From Syntrophobacteraceae bacterium (GTDB lineage Bacteria; Desulfobacterota; Syntrophobacteria; Syntrophobacterales; Syntrophobacteraceae), in NCBI GenBank assembly GCA_025453975.1, contig JALOPI010000024.1:1-64000 (forward strand): a stretch of 64,000 bases of DNA, read 5' to 3'. The notes under the pieces were generated by a model that was given only the letters and a program-made list of their open reading frames with translations, searched no databases and was not told the DNA's origin. This document shows, piece by piece, positions 45,605 through 54,529 of this stretch. Made by a program: the position numbers and the translations under genes. Within the stretch, counting starts at the first letter, position 1. Each line of letters opens with the position of its first letter.

Positions 45605-46114
45605 ATGCATGACGCCGCACGCTACTGGATCGAGAAGCTCCACCTCACGAGGCATCCCGAGGGTGGCTATTATGTCCGTACCTACTTCTCCAGGGAATGG
45701 ATCGAGAAGGAGCATCTTCCACCGCGATTTGGCGGGTCTCGCCCCTTTTCGTCGGCCATCCACTATCTTTTGCCTGGAGACGAATTCTCGGCCTTTCATC
45801 GAATCCAGTCCGATGAGCTCTGGCACTTCCACGCCGGGAGCCCCTTGAGCCTCTATGTCATCGATCCGGATGGCAGCCTGACCCGAAAAGATCTGGGTCC
45901 GGATTGGGAGCAGGGCGAGCGTTTTCAGGGCTGGGTGCCGGCGGGATGCTGGTTTGCGGCATCGGTCAAGGACAAGGCTTCCTTCAGTCTGGTGGGGTGC
46001 ACGTTGGCACCCGGGTACAGCGATGAGGAATTCGAGCTGGCGGACCGCGAGGCATTGACGTCCCGGTACCCTGAGCACGCCGAGCTGATTCGCCGGCTCA
46101 CCCGGTCCCGGTGA
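45605..46114 (+). CDS. DUF985-family cupin protein
   Basis: The protein has 169 residues. The pattern LTRHPEGGYYVRTYFS, SAIHYLLPGDEFSAFHRIQS, ELWHFHAGSPLSLYVI and GWVPAGCWFAA is that of the DUF985 cupins, small double-stranded beta-helix proteins thought to bind small ligands, perhaps sugars. Metal-ligand-like histidines (FHRIQ, WHFH) are present. The start at 45605 has GGGAGGG directly upstream. It is convergent with the cysteine-cluster gene. Confidence 0.88.
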   Translation: MHDAARYWIEKLHLTRHPEGGYYVRTYFSREWIEKEHLPPRFGGSRPFSSAIHYLLPGDEFSAFHRIQSDELWHFHAGSPLSLYVIDPDGSLTRKDLGPDWEQGERFQGWVPAGCWFAASVKDKASFSLVGCTLAPGYSDEEFELADREALTSRYPEHAELIRRLTRSR

Positions 46115-46169
46115 CCGCGGGCGTCCCCCCGTGCCGTTGAGTCACCGGGTGGCGCGGGCTGAAGCGGCG

Positions 46170-46192
46170 GGCATGAAGGGATCATTCATGCC
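46170..46192. terminator. stem-loop between convergent genes
   Basis: GGCATGAA and TTCATGCC pair around a seven-base loop between the cupin gene and the converging cysteine-cluster gene. There is no T-run on either strand. Confidence 0.35.
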
Positions 46193-46208
46193 AGGCGGCT
46201 TGCGGCCC

Positions 46209-46712
46209 TCATGGATCCTCCGGCTCCGCCAGGGATTTCAGGAGCCCCTTGACGGTCTCCTGCAGGAGAAAGACGGTGTCCAGCTCCCGGCCCACCGTTT
46301 CCTGGACCCGGCGCAGCTCCTCCCGGGACAGGCGCTTCTGAACGGGCAGACATAGATAGTTCACGCAGAGAACGTCCCGGATTTTGAGCGAGCAGCCGGA
46401 ATCTCCCAGGAAAAGACAGGCGTCGGGATGACGCCGCTGATCAGGCGGGTCGCACTCCCAGAGCAGGTTGAGGAGCAGCAGCGTTTCACCGTATTTGTTC
46501 TCGATTCCCCGCCCACAGCAGCTTCCGCCGTCATCTTCCTCGCAGTGCCTGCAGGAGTCCACGATACCGGTCTCTTCCATCACCTGCCAGGAGGATTTCC
46601 AATGGGATTCGATCTCCCGCATCAGCCTTTCCACACGCGAATCCCCCCGGAGGCGCTCTCCGTGGCGATGGAAAACCGCTCGGGCTCTTTCAATTTTCAT
46701 TTGGATGGTCAA
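46209..46712 (-). CDS. cysteine-cluster (YkgJ-like) protein
   Basis: The protein has 167 residues. Nine cysteines lie in a central region: CRHC, SCC, WEC, CLFLGDSGC and CVNYLC. This recalls YkgJ/UPF0153-type cysteine clusters that bind zinc or iron-sulfur, though the spacing differs. It is flanked by basic helical regions. The start is a TTG at 46712 with a GAGGTG site at five bases; an ATG at 46700 has no such site. Function is unknown. Confidence 0.65.
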   Translation of the reverse strand: MTIQMKIERARAVFHRHGERLRGDSRVERLMREIESHWKSSWQVMEETGIVDSCRHCEEDDGGSCCGRGIENKYGETLLLLNLLWECDPPDQRRHPDACLFLGDSGCSLKIRDVLCVNYLCLPVQKRLSREELRRVQETVGRELDTVFLLQETVKGLLKSLAEPEDP

Positions 46713-46785
46713 CGGCGCACCTCGAGGAGTGGGGCGTCCACGGGGCAGGGAGCTGCCTTGTCGGCTTCCGTTCGGCAGTCGAGGG

Positions 46786-48336
46786 TCATTTGCGTATCCC
46801 CAGCTTGCGCATGCGGGAATCGAAGGTCGACCGGTTCACCCCGGCCGTCTGAGCCGCCCGGGTGATGTGCCACTTGTGCTTCTCGAGGAGATACAGAACG
46901 TAAGCTCGCTCGAGCCCCTCCCAGGTGTATCCCTCGAATGGCGATTCACCCGCGGCCGCGCCCGGCTCCTGGGTGGCGAGCCCGGGGCTGGGCGCTGAGC
47001 TGACCATGGTCGGTCCCACCTCGCCGGCCACGGTTCCCGGAAAATGGTGGGACAGGTCCTGTGGTGTGATCAGCTCTCCCACCGACACGATGATGATGTG
47101 CCGAACGAAATTCTCCAGCTCCCGCACGTTGCCCTTCCATGGGTATCTCACCAGGTAGTCGATGGAATCCCGAGCGAAGCGCTTGGCGGTAAGCCCCAGC
47201 CTGAGGGTCTCCTTTTTCAGGAAATGGTCCAGAAGGAGAGGGATATCCTCGCCCCGCTCCCGTAACGGCGGGATGTGCAGGGGGAGAACATTCAGCCGGT
47301 AGAAGAGGTCCTCGCGAAACTGCTCCCGCAGGATAGCTTCCTGCAGATCCTTATTGGTGGCCGAAATGATCCGCACGTCCACCCTGCGGGCCTGCGTGCC
47401 GCCCAGGGGCTTGATCTCGCTGTTCTGCAGCACTCGCAGCATCCGGGCCTGCAGATGGAATGGCATGTCCCCGATCTCATCCAGGAAAAGCGTTCCGCCG
47501 CTGGCCGCCTCGAACATTCCCTGCTTGTCCTTGATCGCGCCGGTGAAGGCCCCTTTGACATATCCAAAAAGCTCGCTCTCCAAAAGGGTTTCGGGGATGG
47601 CGCTGCAGTTCTGAACCAGGAAGGGCTTGTCCCGTCTCGCGCTGTGACGATGCACCTCCCTGGCCACCAGCTCCTTGCCTGTGCCGCTCTCGCCGGTGAT
47701 GAGCACCGGGAAGTCGGTCCTGGCATAGTCCCTGGCCGCCTTCAATGCTCTCAGGAGGGCTTCGCTCTTTCCGATGAGGGGGTCGGAAGCCCGCATGGCC
47801 TCGATGGTTTCCCTGAGCTTCAGGTTTTCCCGCACCTGATCGGCATGAAGCAGGGAGTTGCTCAAGGCGATGGAGCCGACGTCCACAATCTCCTGGAGTG
47901 TCTGGAGGTAGCTCTTGTTGAGGTTGATCCTTTTTCCGCCGGCGCTGGTGTCGATGATCTGAACAGCGCCGTAGACGGTGCCTTCCCGCAGCAGAAGTGG
48001 GAAGCAGAGAATCAGGGTGCTCTTGACGTCGAGCTGCTCCTCCAGGTCCTTGTAGTGCCTCGCATCCTCCCCGGGGCGGGCTGCCGTCATCTCACCGTTT
48101 TCGATCACCCACCCTACAATGCTCGGACGATCCGCGGGTATCGTCACCCCCTTGATTCTTTCACTCTGGCTCCCCACGGCTTCCACGCAGCGATACCCGC
48201 CGGAGCTCTTGACCCAGATGGAGCCACGTTCCACTTTCTGCAGCTCCAGAAGCGCCATGAGGAAATTCCGGTGCAGCTTCTCGGTATCGAGCTCCTCCGA
48301 CAGGATTTTGCGGAAGTTGATAGAGGCTCGCCGCAT
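46786..48336 (-). CDS. sigma54-dependent transcriptional activator with GAF domain
   Basis: The protein has 516 residues. An N-terminal GAF-like sensor spans about 15-165. The AAA+ domain has Walker A ITGESGTGKELVA, the sigma54-contacting loop KGAFTGA and Walker B LFLDEIGDM. The arginine-finger region and the C-terminal Fis-type helix-turn-helix (HITRAAQTAGVNRSTFDSRM) are present. It should activate sigma54 promoters in response to a ligand bound by GAF; no receiver domain is present. The start at 48336 has GGAG nine bases before it. No -24/-12 site is visible in the divergent intergenic region. Confidence 0.93.
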   Translation of the reverse strand: MRRASINFRKILSEELDTEKLHRNFLMALLELQKVERGSIWVKSSGGYRCVEAVGSQSERIKGVTIPADRPSIVGWVIENGEMTAARPGEDARHYKDLEEQLDVKSTLILCFPLLLREGTVYGAVQIIDTSAGGKRINLNKSYLQTLQEIVDVGSIALSNSLLHADQVRENLKLRETIEAMRASDPLIGKSEALLRALKAARDYARTDFPVLITGESGTGKELVAREVHRHSARRDKPFLVQNCSAIPETLLESELFGYVKGAFTGAIKDKQGMFEAASGGTLFLDEIGDMPFHLQARMLRVLQNSEIKPLGGTQARRVDVRIISATNKDLQEAILREQFREDLFYRLNVLPLHIPPLRERGEDIPLLLDHFLKKETLRLGLTAKRFARDSIDYLVRYPWKGNVRELENFVRHIIIVSVGELITPQDLSHHFPGTVAGEVGPTMVSSAPSPGLATQEPGAAAGESPFEGYTWEGLERAYVLYLLEKHKWHITRAAQTAGVNRSTFDSRMRKLGIRK

Positions 48337-48554
48337 CTGTGTCACTCCGAACCATGTACCGTCCAAGAGTCAGACCAAGGTAGTGCTTGACCACCGCTTT
48401 CGGCTTCAATATTGTCACAAAAAAGGCATCATAGCCATATTTGGTTTTGAATCGCATCCGTACCGTCCCTTTTCGGGCCCGGGGAGCACACTCGCATGGA
48501 TGCAGACCGTCGGGCGGACATCGGCTCAGCGAGCGGTATTTGGAGAGAATGGCC

Positions 48555-48869
48555 ATGACCACGGATTTCGTATCGGCCAGGACGGATCTGGTGACGATCG
48601 AGCGCGAACGCTACGAGCAGCTGCTCATAGAGCTGGGGGAGCTTAGAAAGCTGAAAGAGCTCGTCCATGAATACAAGAGCACCATTCTCGACAAGGAGAA
48701 GGAGCTCAAGGAAAGGGATCGGGAGCTGGAGGAGATCAAGGAGATCCTGCTCGAGACCGAATGGAAAGACTATGAACTGGAGCAGACCCAGAAGAGGCTC
48801 AAGGAGCTGGAAAACGAGCTGGAGAGATTGTCGACCCGTAAGACCTGGTGGAAAAGACTCTCCCGTTGA
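48555..48869 (+). CDS. small coiled-coil protein
   Basis: The protein has 104 residues, is highly charged and almost wholly coiled coil from about residue 14 to 92 (heptads in ERYEQLLIELGELRKLKELV and following). It ends in a basic, tryptophan-containing tail. It is not recognised as a known family. The start at 48555 follows GGAGAGA at about seven bases. It is followed 27-45 bases later by a ferritin-like gene on the same strand. Confidence 0.65.
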   Translation: MTTDFVSARTDLVTIERERYEQLLIELGELRKLKELVHEYKSTILDKEKELKERDRELEEIKEILLETEWKDYELEQTQKRLKELENELERLSTRKTWWKRLSR

Positions 48870-48914
48870 ATTCAAGACTGCCCCCGGGGCTGCCCCATGA
48901 ATGAAAGGAAGCTC

Positions 48915-49394
48915 ATGTTTTCTGCAAGCGAGGTGTTCGATATCGCCATCCAGCTGGAGGAAAATGGCGAGCGGTTCTACCGGCAGGCGGTGCTTCAGGT
49001 GAAAGACGAGCCCCTGAAGGATCTCCTCATCTGGCTGGCCGACCAGGAGATGAATCACCGGGAATCGTTTGTAAGCATGAAAACCGATTTCAATCGGTCA
49101 ACCGAGGATCGATGGACCGAGGAGGCGAGCGGCGCCATCCTGCGGAGCGCCATGGGCGAGCATGGATTCTCCCTGGATGAGGTGGATTTTTCCTCGATCC
49201 CGGACGAAGCCTCCCTGTTGAGAGTGGCCATCGGATTCGAGGAAGACGGCATCCTGTTCTATGAGCTGATCCGATCCTTTATTGAGGACGCCGCGACGCT
49301 CATGCAGCTCGATCGGATCATCCAGGAGGAAAGGACCCACGTCCGGCTTTTCGAGGAGAGACTCCGTAACCTCGTGACCTGCGGTGCCGAATAG
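48915..49394 (+). CDS. ferritin-like (rubrerythrin-type diiron) protein
   Basis: The protein has 159 residues in a four-helix bundle. Diiron-ligand patterns are present: EENGERFY in helix 1, DQEMNHRE in helix 2, FEEDGILFYE in helix 3 and EERTHVRLFEE in helix 4. This is the rubrerythrin ferritin-like fold without a rubredoxin domain. Roles in oxidative-stress defence or iron handling are known for relatives. The start at 48915 is preferred because AAAGGAA lies five bases before it; the ATG at 48897 has no ribosome binding site. Confidence 0.87.
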   Translation: MFSASEVFDIAIQLEENGERFYRQAVLQVKDEPLKDLLIWLADQEMNHRESFVSMKTDFNRSTEDRWTEEASGAILRSAMGEHGFSLDEVDFSSIPDEASLLRVAIGFEEDGILFYELIRSFIEDAATLMQLDRIIQEERTHVRLFEERLRNLVTCGAE

Positions 49395-49554
49395 CTTCCA
49401 CCTTGACCGCACCGGCGAGGCTCCCCGGCGTGCGGCGCGACCCGCGGAGAGGCCTCGCCGCCGTGTCGGGAGCTGAAAGGCAGGAACAGGATGCGCATCC
49501 ATGGGGGCAGATCCCTCAAGGATGGTTTCTGACGAATAGCGGGGGGGCCGGTCG

Positions 49555-51894
49555 TCAGGGTACCACTGAAACGAAGTCTCTTCCCTCCAATGGAGTCTGA
49601 TCCCGCAGCATGCCCCGGAGCACGGCCCAGCCGTCTTCAGGGACAGGCCACGCCTTGCTGTTGGTGAAGGTGACGAGTAAATCCATATTCTTGTCCCGGT
49701 TCATGTCTTTGTAACTATAAATATAACGTCCATTGTTTCCACTCGTTTTCACCGGAAGCCCTTGTAGTGTCAATGTGCCTATGTCAATATCTTTGATATT
49801 GAAGGCTTTGCTTCCCAGGATCGCTACGGGTATGGTGCTTTTATCATTTCTTTTTAATATATTTTTCTTGTTGTTTGGTTTGATATCCAGCTTAACAAGT
49901 ATTTTGCTCAGGGGAATATTATATATTAAAGAGGTCTTAAATTCCTCTCCCAGAATGATGTAGTTGCTGCTTGATTTGGTCAGGTTCCCAATGCGTGCCA
50001 ATGACCATCCCAGGGAGTATGGAGTTTGGAGCTCAAGATTTGGACTTGGAGATACCCCTTTGATGCCGCCATAATACACGGCACCGAATCCTCCATCTGG
50101 GGCATAAGGGCATCCCACCACGAAATCGTTGAAGCCGTCATGGTTGAAGTCGTCGATTCCGCTCAGTGAGGCTCCAAATCGGCTGTTGTCACCCGGTAGA
50201 GGGTTGCCGATGGTGAAATCGGGATTCCTCGAACCCATCTGGCGCGAGCCATAATAAACATAAACCTGACCTTCGTTGAGATATTGGCCGGCTGCCCACT
50301 GGTTTCCCACGATCAGGTCGTCATACCCATCTCCATTCAGATCGCCGGCGGGAGCGGGGGCGAGGCTCCTGTAGGCTTCGGGGGAGCCGGCCGGGACGCT
50401 CAGAGTGCAAGGGCCGGACAAAACGATTCCTTTCCTGGAGCCCTTGTAAGCCATTACCTTCAAGGCTCCCGTGTCGAGGAGGCTCGGTGAGACCGCTGCG
50501 TCGCCAAAGCCATCCCCGTTGAGGTCCCCCGCGTGAGACACGCTCAGAATGCTCCCCTGGCCTGGAAAAGCGATGACCTGATCCGGGGTGGGTCGAATCC
50601 CCTTGGGCGAGCCCTGGAAAACGCAAAGATAGCTCGATTCCTCCCCTCCCACCCCAATCAGGACATCGGCGTATCCGTCATGGTTGATGTCGCCCGGGTG
50701 GGTCGAGATCGAATGCCCGAAGCCGTATCCCGGGAGTCCCGCTGGGGGATCGATGACGGTGACGGCGGGCGGGGTGAAATCCGCCGGGTCCGTGGGAAAT
50801 CCGCGCCTTGAGCCGAAGAGTAGATAGACTTTGTTGATGCCCCAGTCCAGCCCCACCAGGAGGTCCTCGAACCCGTCACCGTTCACATCTCCCGCCGACG
50901 CCACCTGGAATCCGAACATGCTGTCACCGGCTGGAGCCGTGAGCACCTGGTCGGCCACTCCCTTGAAAGACGGACTTCCCCAATATACGAAAACCTGGCC
51001 CTCCATGTTGCTGGTCACGGCATCTCTCAGGCCGTCTCCATTGAAATCCCCGGAGGTCACGGACCACCCGCCTCCCTCGCGAACCGCCGCCACCCTTCGG
51101 CCGCCCGCCTGAGGGCTGCCGGCCGTGTGCCGCATGTAGAGCGTATCCGGCTCGCCGGCGCAGAACCCTTCCCCGTTGTGCCACCAATCCGTCTCGGGAT
51201 GGAATGCCCCATCCAGCAGTAGATGTATGGGGCTGGAGGCATAGTCATAGCTCGTCTGGAAGACCGTGGGAGGGGAGGTGCTCCAGCCTGAGACGGCCAC
51301 GCTCTTCCAATCGTCCGTTGCCGTGTCATGGATGACAGCCGAGAACTTCCGGGCTGCCGGGTTCTCGTCGCGGACATGGAGAACCCTCGATGCGCCCTCC
51401 CAGAAGTACTCTTCGGGCCCGAGGTAATCACTGGAGCATCCGGGGCTGAACCATCGCTCGGCACCCGAGATCCTGTCGACACTCATAACGGCCATGGGCA
51501 TGGTCTCGAGGCGGGCCTTCCACAGACCTTCCGAATAGGAGGCCGGCACCCAGCCGCTTAAGGGCTCCGCACCCAGCACCAGTCGCTGAACGCGGGCGGC
51601 ATCCAGGGACGGGCTTGAGCCTGTGCTGATGGTAACGGGTCCCAGGGCAGTGCTGGGCTTCCGCGGGACCTGGCTTTCGCCGAGGATGACCAGCGTGTGT
51701 CCTTCCCCTGTGGCACGGGCTGCCTTCCAGGCCCTGGATGGTGACAGCCCGTCATGGGTGTTGTTGCCGTTGACCGGATCCACGTAGTAAGTCGCCGCAA
51801 GGACAGGCATCGGCAGCCCAGGAAGGCCCGGAAACATGAGCGGCAGCAGAATGGCGGCGAGGAGCTTCAAACCGTTTGCATTTTCGACCCTCAT
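49555..51894 (-). CDS. secreted FG-GAP/VCBS beta-propeller protein
   Basis: The protein has 779 residues. A signal peptide (about 1-33) precedes a region of about 250 residues resembling surface-associated beta folds (TYYVDPVNGNNTHDGLSP). At least six FG-GAP repeats with calcium-type DxNxDGxxD loops follow: GDFNGDGLRDAV, GDVNGDGFEDLL, GDINHDGYADVL, GDLNGDGFGDAA, GDLNGDGYDDLI and DDFNHDGFNDFV. Together they form a propeller. The last 120 residues (KLDIKPNNKKNI onwards) are a separate module found at the ends of other secreted proteins and encoded by markedly AT-rich DNA. Start at 51894, GGAG nine bases before. Confidence 0.85.
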   Translation of the reverse strand: MRVENANGLKLLAAILLPLMFPGLPGLPMPVLAATYYVDPVNGNNTHDGLSPSRAWKAARATGEGHTLVILGESQVPRKPSTALGPVTISTGSSPSLDAARVQRLVLGAEPLSGWVPASYSEGLWKARLETMPMAVMSVDRISGAERWFSPGCSSDYLGPEEYFWEGASRVLHVRDENPAARKFSAVIHDTATDDWKSVAVSGWSTSPPTVFQTSYDYASSPIHLLLDGAFHPETDWWHNGEGFCAGEPDTLYMRHTAGSPQAGGRRVAAVREGGGWSVTSGDFNGDGLRDAVTSNMEGQVFVYWGSPSFKGVADQVLTAPAGDSMFGFQVASAGDVNGDGFEDLLVGLDWGINKVYLLFGSRRGFPTDPADFTPPAVTVIDPPAGLPGYGFGHSISTHPGDINHDGYADVLIGVGGEESSYLCVFQGSPKGIRPTPDQVIAFPGQGSILSVSHAGDLNGDGFGDAAVSPSLLDTGALKVMAYKGSRKGIVLSGPCTLSVPAGSPEAYRSLAPAPAGDLNGDGYDDLIVGNQWAAGQYLNEGQVYVYYGSRQMGSRNPDFTIGNPLPGDNSRFGASLSGIDDFNHDGFNDFVVGCPYAPDGGFGAVYYGGIKGVSPSPNLELQTPYSLGWSLARIGNLTKSSSNYIILGEEFKTSLIYNIPLSKILVKLDIKPNNKKNILKRNDKSTIPVAILGSKAFNIKDIDIGTLTLQGLPVKTSGNNGRYIYSYKDMNRDKNMDLLVTFTNSKAWPVPEDGWAVLRGMLRDQTPLEGRDFVSVVP

Positions 51895-52456
51895 CTGGAC
51901 ACTCCAATTCAAGGAAGCATTACACGAATGATTCATCCTGTACGGCGGTGTGTGATGGCCGATCACCATCGTCGAGAACAGCGTCACAGGGACGTGTCTC
52001 TCGCGCAGCCACCCCTTGCTCATAACTTCGGACCATGGACACTGTACCGTGCTGATGGATCGAAAGCCTGAAGATGACCCTCACATCTGATCTAAAAGCC
52101 ATATGATACTGACTGATAACCATATATTCAAATCAATTGGCAGGCAGAGGTACTCCAAACTGCAAAAAAATCAGCTATGGATCCGGGTGGGAAGAGGGGC
52201 GAAAGGGGATCCGCGTGGGCTTTCAGAGGAGGGGTGCTTCACTCGCCTGGAATGGCATTCAACGAAGGTGGGTGAGCAAGCTTGGATGTGAAGTGAGGGA
52301 GGGTGGAGGTGTGGGGGGCGAAGCGAGCCCCCGGTCATGGTCATGTGTCCCGGATCCCGGCGGCCCCGGGGGCAGAATCCGCAGCTGCTCGATGGCCTCG
52401 GGAACAGGCATCAGAGCGCCACACAACGCTGATGGGCTCGATCTTTCATCGATGGC
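51895..52456. other. intergenic region, no gene recognised
   Basis: These 562 bases lie upstream of the FG-GAP gene and downstream of the secretion-ATPase gene. An AT-rich patch at 52080-52140 stands out in otherwise GC-rich DNA. Short reading frames here have no ribosome binding site or family resemblance. No riboswitch or terminator was recognised. Confidence 0.5.
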
Positions 52457-54253
52457 TCACAGGCCTTCACCACCGCCCGCCACGCGAAAAACCTCTTCCA
52501 TCCCCGTCATGCCGGTGCATATCTTGAGCGCGCCACTGATATGCAGTGGATACATCCCTTCCTTGATGGCCTGCTCCCTGAGTCTGGCCAGGTCCATGTC
52601 CGGCCCGATGAGACTTCGAATGGAGGGGGTGATGGTCAGAATCTCGTAGATTCCTATGCGGCCCAGGTATCCGGTCTCGCGGCACTCCAGACACCCCCCC
52701 TGGATGTAGACCGGATCGGGGGGGGCGATGCGCCAGGGGCTGACGAGGGATTTCCAGAGCTCTTCATCGTGGACCCCGACCTTCTTGCAGCTGGGGCAGA
52801 GGGTCCGCACGAGCCGCTGGGCCACGACGCCCAGGAGTGTGGCTTTGATGAGATAGTGAGGAGCCCCGATGTCCAGAAGCCGCACCACGGCCGACGGGGC
52901 ATCGTTGGTGTGGAGCGTCGAAAAGACCAGATGCCCGGTGAGGGCCGCCTGGATGGCCATCTCGGCCGTCTCCAGATCGCGAATCTCCCCCACCATGATG
53001 ATGTCCGGGTCTTGTCGAAGCAGGGTCCTCAAGCCTGCCGCGAAATCCACCCCGATCCCAGAGTGCACCTGCATCTGGTTGAACTTGGGCTCCACCATTT
53101 CGATGGGATCCTCGATGGTGCACACGTTCACTTCGGGACAGGCGAGCTGTTTGAGGGTGGAATAGAGCGTCGTCGTTTTTCCCGAGCCCGTGGGACCCGT
53201 CACGAGGATGATGCCGTGGGGCTTGGAGACCATCCGCTTCCAGCGGCTCAGCTCGTGAGGATTGAGTCCCAGCTCCTCGAAGCCCCGAATGGTGACCTCG
53301 GGATCGAAGATGCGCATGACGAGCTTTTCTCCGAAGACCGTCGGGAGGGTGGAAAGGCGCAGCTCGATCTCTGTTCCCGCTGGAGATTTGGTTTTGACTC
53401 GACCATCCTGGGGGCGGCGCTTTTCCGCGACGTCCATGCGCCCGAGCACTTTCAGTCGGCTGGTGACCGCATTCATGACCACGGTAGGGAGCTGATAGAC
53501 GGGATGCAGCACTCCGTCGATGCGGAATCTCACGTCGCTGGTGTCTCGGCGCGGCTCCAGGTGAATGTCGCTGGCTCTCTGATCGTAAGCGTACTGTAGA
53601 AGCCAGTCCACGATGTTGACCACGTAGCGGTCGTTGGCGTCGAGCTTGCCTGCCCGCCCCAGCTCGACCAGCTGCTCCAGGTTGATGGCTCCGGAAAAAC
53701 GACCGTTTTCAGTCTTTTGAACGGCCCGTTTCACCGACTCGGTGAGGGTGTAGAACTCCACCAGGTAGCGGGAAATATCGACGGGGCTGGCCAGAACGCG
53801 CAGGATAGGGCGCCTCAGGATCCGCGTCAGCTCTTCCTCCCAGTCTTGCTGGAAGGGCTCCGCCGTGGCGATGACGATGTGGTCGTCATGCACCTCGACC
53901 GGCAGGATCCTGTGACGGGTCGCGTAAGCATACGACACCACCCCCGTCACCGCTGTCACGTCCACCTTGAGAGGATCCACTCGGTGAAAGGGGATTCCGG
54001 TCTTCCTGGACAGCCAGAGGATCAGGGTCTCCGCCGTCAAGGGATCGTGGGGAGGGGCTGCGCAGGCGAGACGACGGTTGGCGATCTGGACGAAAGGATG
54101 CGACTCCTCCCCGCCTGCCCTGGATACCAGCTCATTGATGAGCTTGCCTGCATCGTGAGGGGCCACGATCCCGTCCGCCACGAGGTCCCCCAATACGCCT
54201 TTCAGCGTCAGTTTGCGCTGGGTGGAGCCCGTATCGGAGCTTTCCGGAGCCAA
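52457..54253 (-). CDS. GspE/PilB-type secretion or pilus ATPase
   Basis: The protein has 598 residues. An N-terminal MshEN/T2SSE-N-like region (about 1-170) precedes the ATPase. Walker A GPTGSGKT is at 353-360, an Asp box at ASDIHLEPR and Walker B DPDIIMVGEIRD at 415-426. A His box (STLHTND) follows, and zinc-type cysteine pairs CPSC (486-489) and CLEC (about 523). It drives assembly of type IV pili or type II secretion pseudopili. No partner genes are adjacent, so the machine it serves is elsewhere. The first available start is a TTG at 54253 without a clear site; a good AAAGGAG lies upstream before an in-frame ACG at 54283. Confidence 0.9.
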   Translation of the reverse strand: MAPESSDTGSTQRKLTLKGVLGDLVADGIVAPHDAGKLINELVSRAGGEESHPFVQIANRRLACAAPPHDPLTAETLILWLSRKTGIPFHRVDPLKVDVTAVTGVVSYAYATRHRILPVEVHDDHIVIATAEPFQQDWEEELTRILRRPILRVLASPVDISRYLVEFYTLTESVKRAVQKTENGRFSGAINLEQLVELGRAGKLDANDRYVVNIVDWLLQYAYDQRASDIHLEPRRDTSDVRFRIDGVLHPVYQLPTVVMNAVTSRLKVLGRMDVAEKRRPQDGRVKTKSPAGTEIELRLSTLPTVFGEKLVMRIFDPEVTIRGFEELGLNPHELSRWKRMVSKPHGIILVTGPTGSGKTTTLYSTLKQLACPEVNVCTIEDPIEMVEPKFNQMQVHSGIGVDFAAGLRTLLRQDPDIIMVGEIRDLETAEMAIQAALTGHLVFSTLHTNDAPSAVVRLLDIGAPHYLIKATLLGVVAQRLVRTLCPSCKKVGVHDEELWKSLVSPWRIAPPDPVYIQGGCLECRETGYLGRIGIYEILTITPSIRSLIGPDMDLARLREQAIKEGMYPLHISGALKICTGMTGMEEVFRVAGGGEGL

Positions 54254-54529
54254 TCGTTCTGGAAAGGGTGCTTGAGGTGACGTAGGAGACTCCTTTCTCG
54301 CATACGTACTGGTTCAATGGGTAGCACACCAGGGCACCCCGCTGAAAAACGCTTCCGCCTATCCATGGCTCGGCAAGGGGGGCTGCCCTGTGCTGGCACC
54401 GTTAAGGATCGGTACCCGGCCTCTTTTCCTTGAATCCCGCAAAGATCCGAGCATGTGGCGGCCAGCGGCGGATGAGCTTGCCCATTGATCCAGGGGGCAT
54501 CCTGCGTGGCTTTGAGGCGGATGGGGTGG

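Noticed and set aside
51895-52456. Riboswitch or small gene in the AT-rich intergenic patch
   Set aside because: No cyclic-di-GMP, cobalamin, SAM or TPP riboswitch core sequence was seen, and the short frames lack ribosome binding sites.
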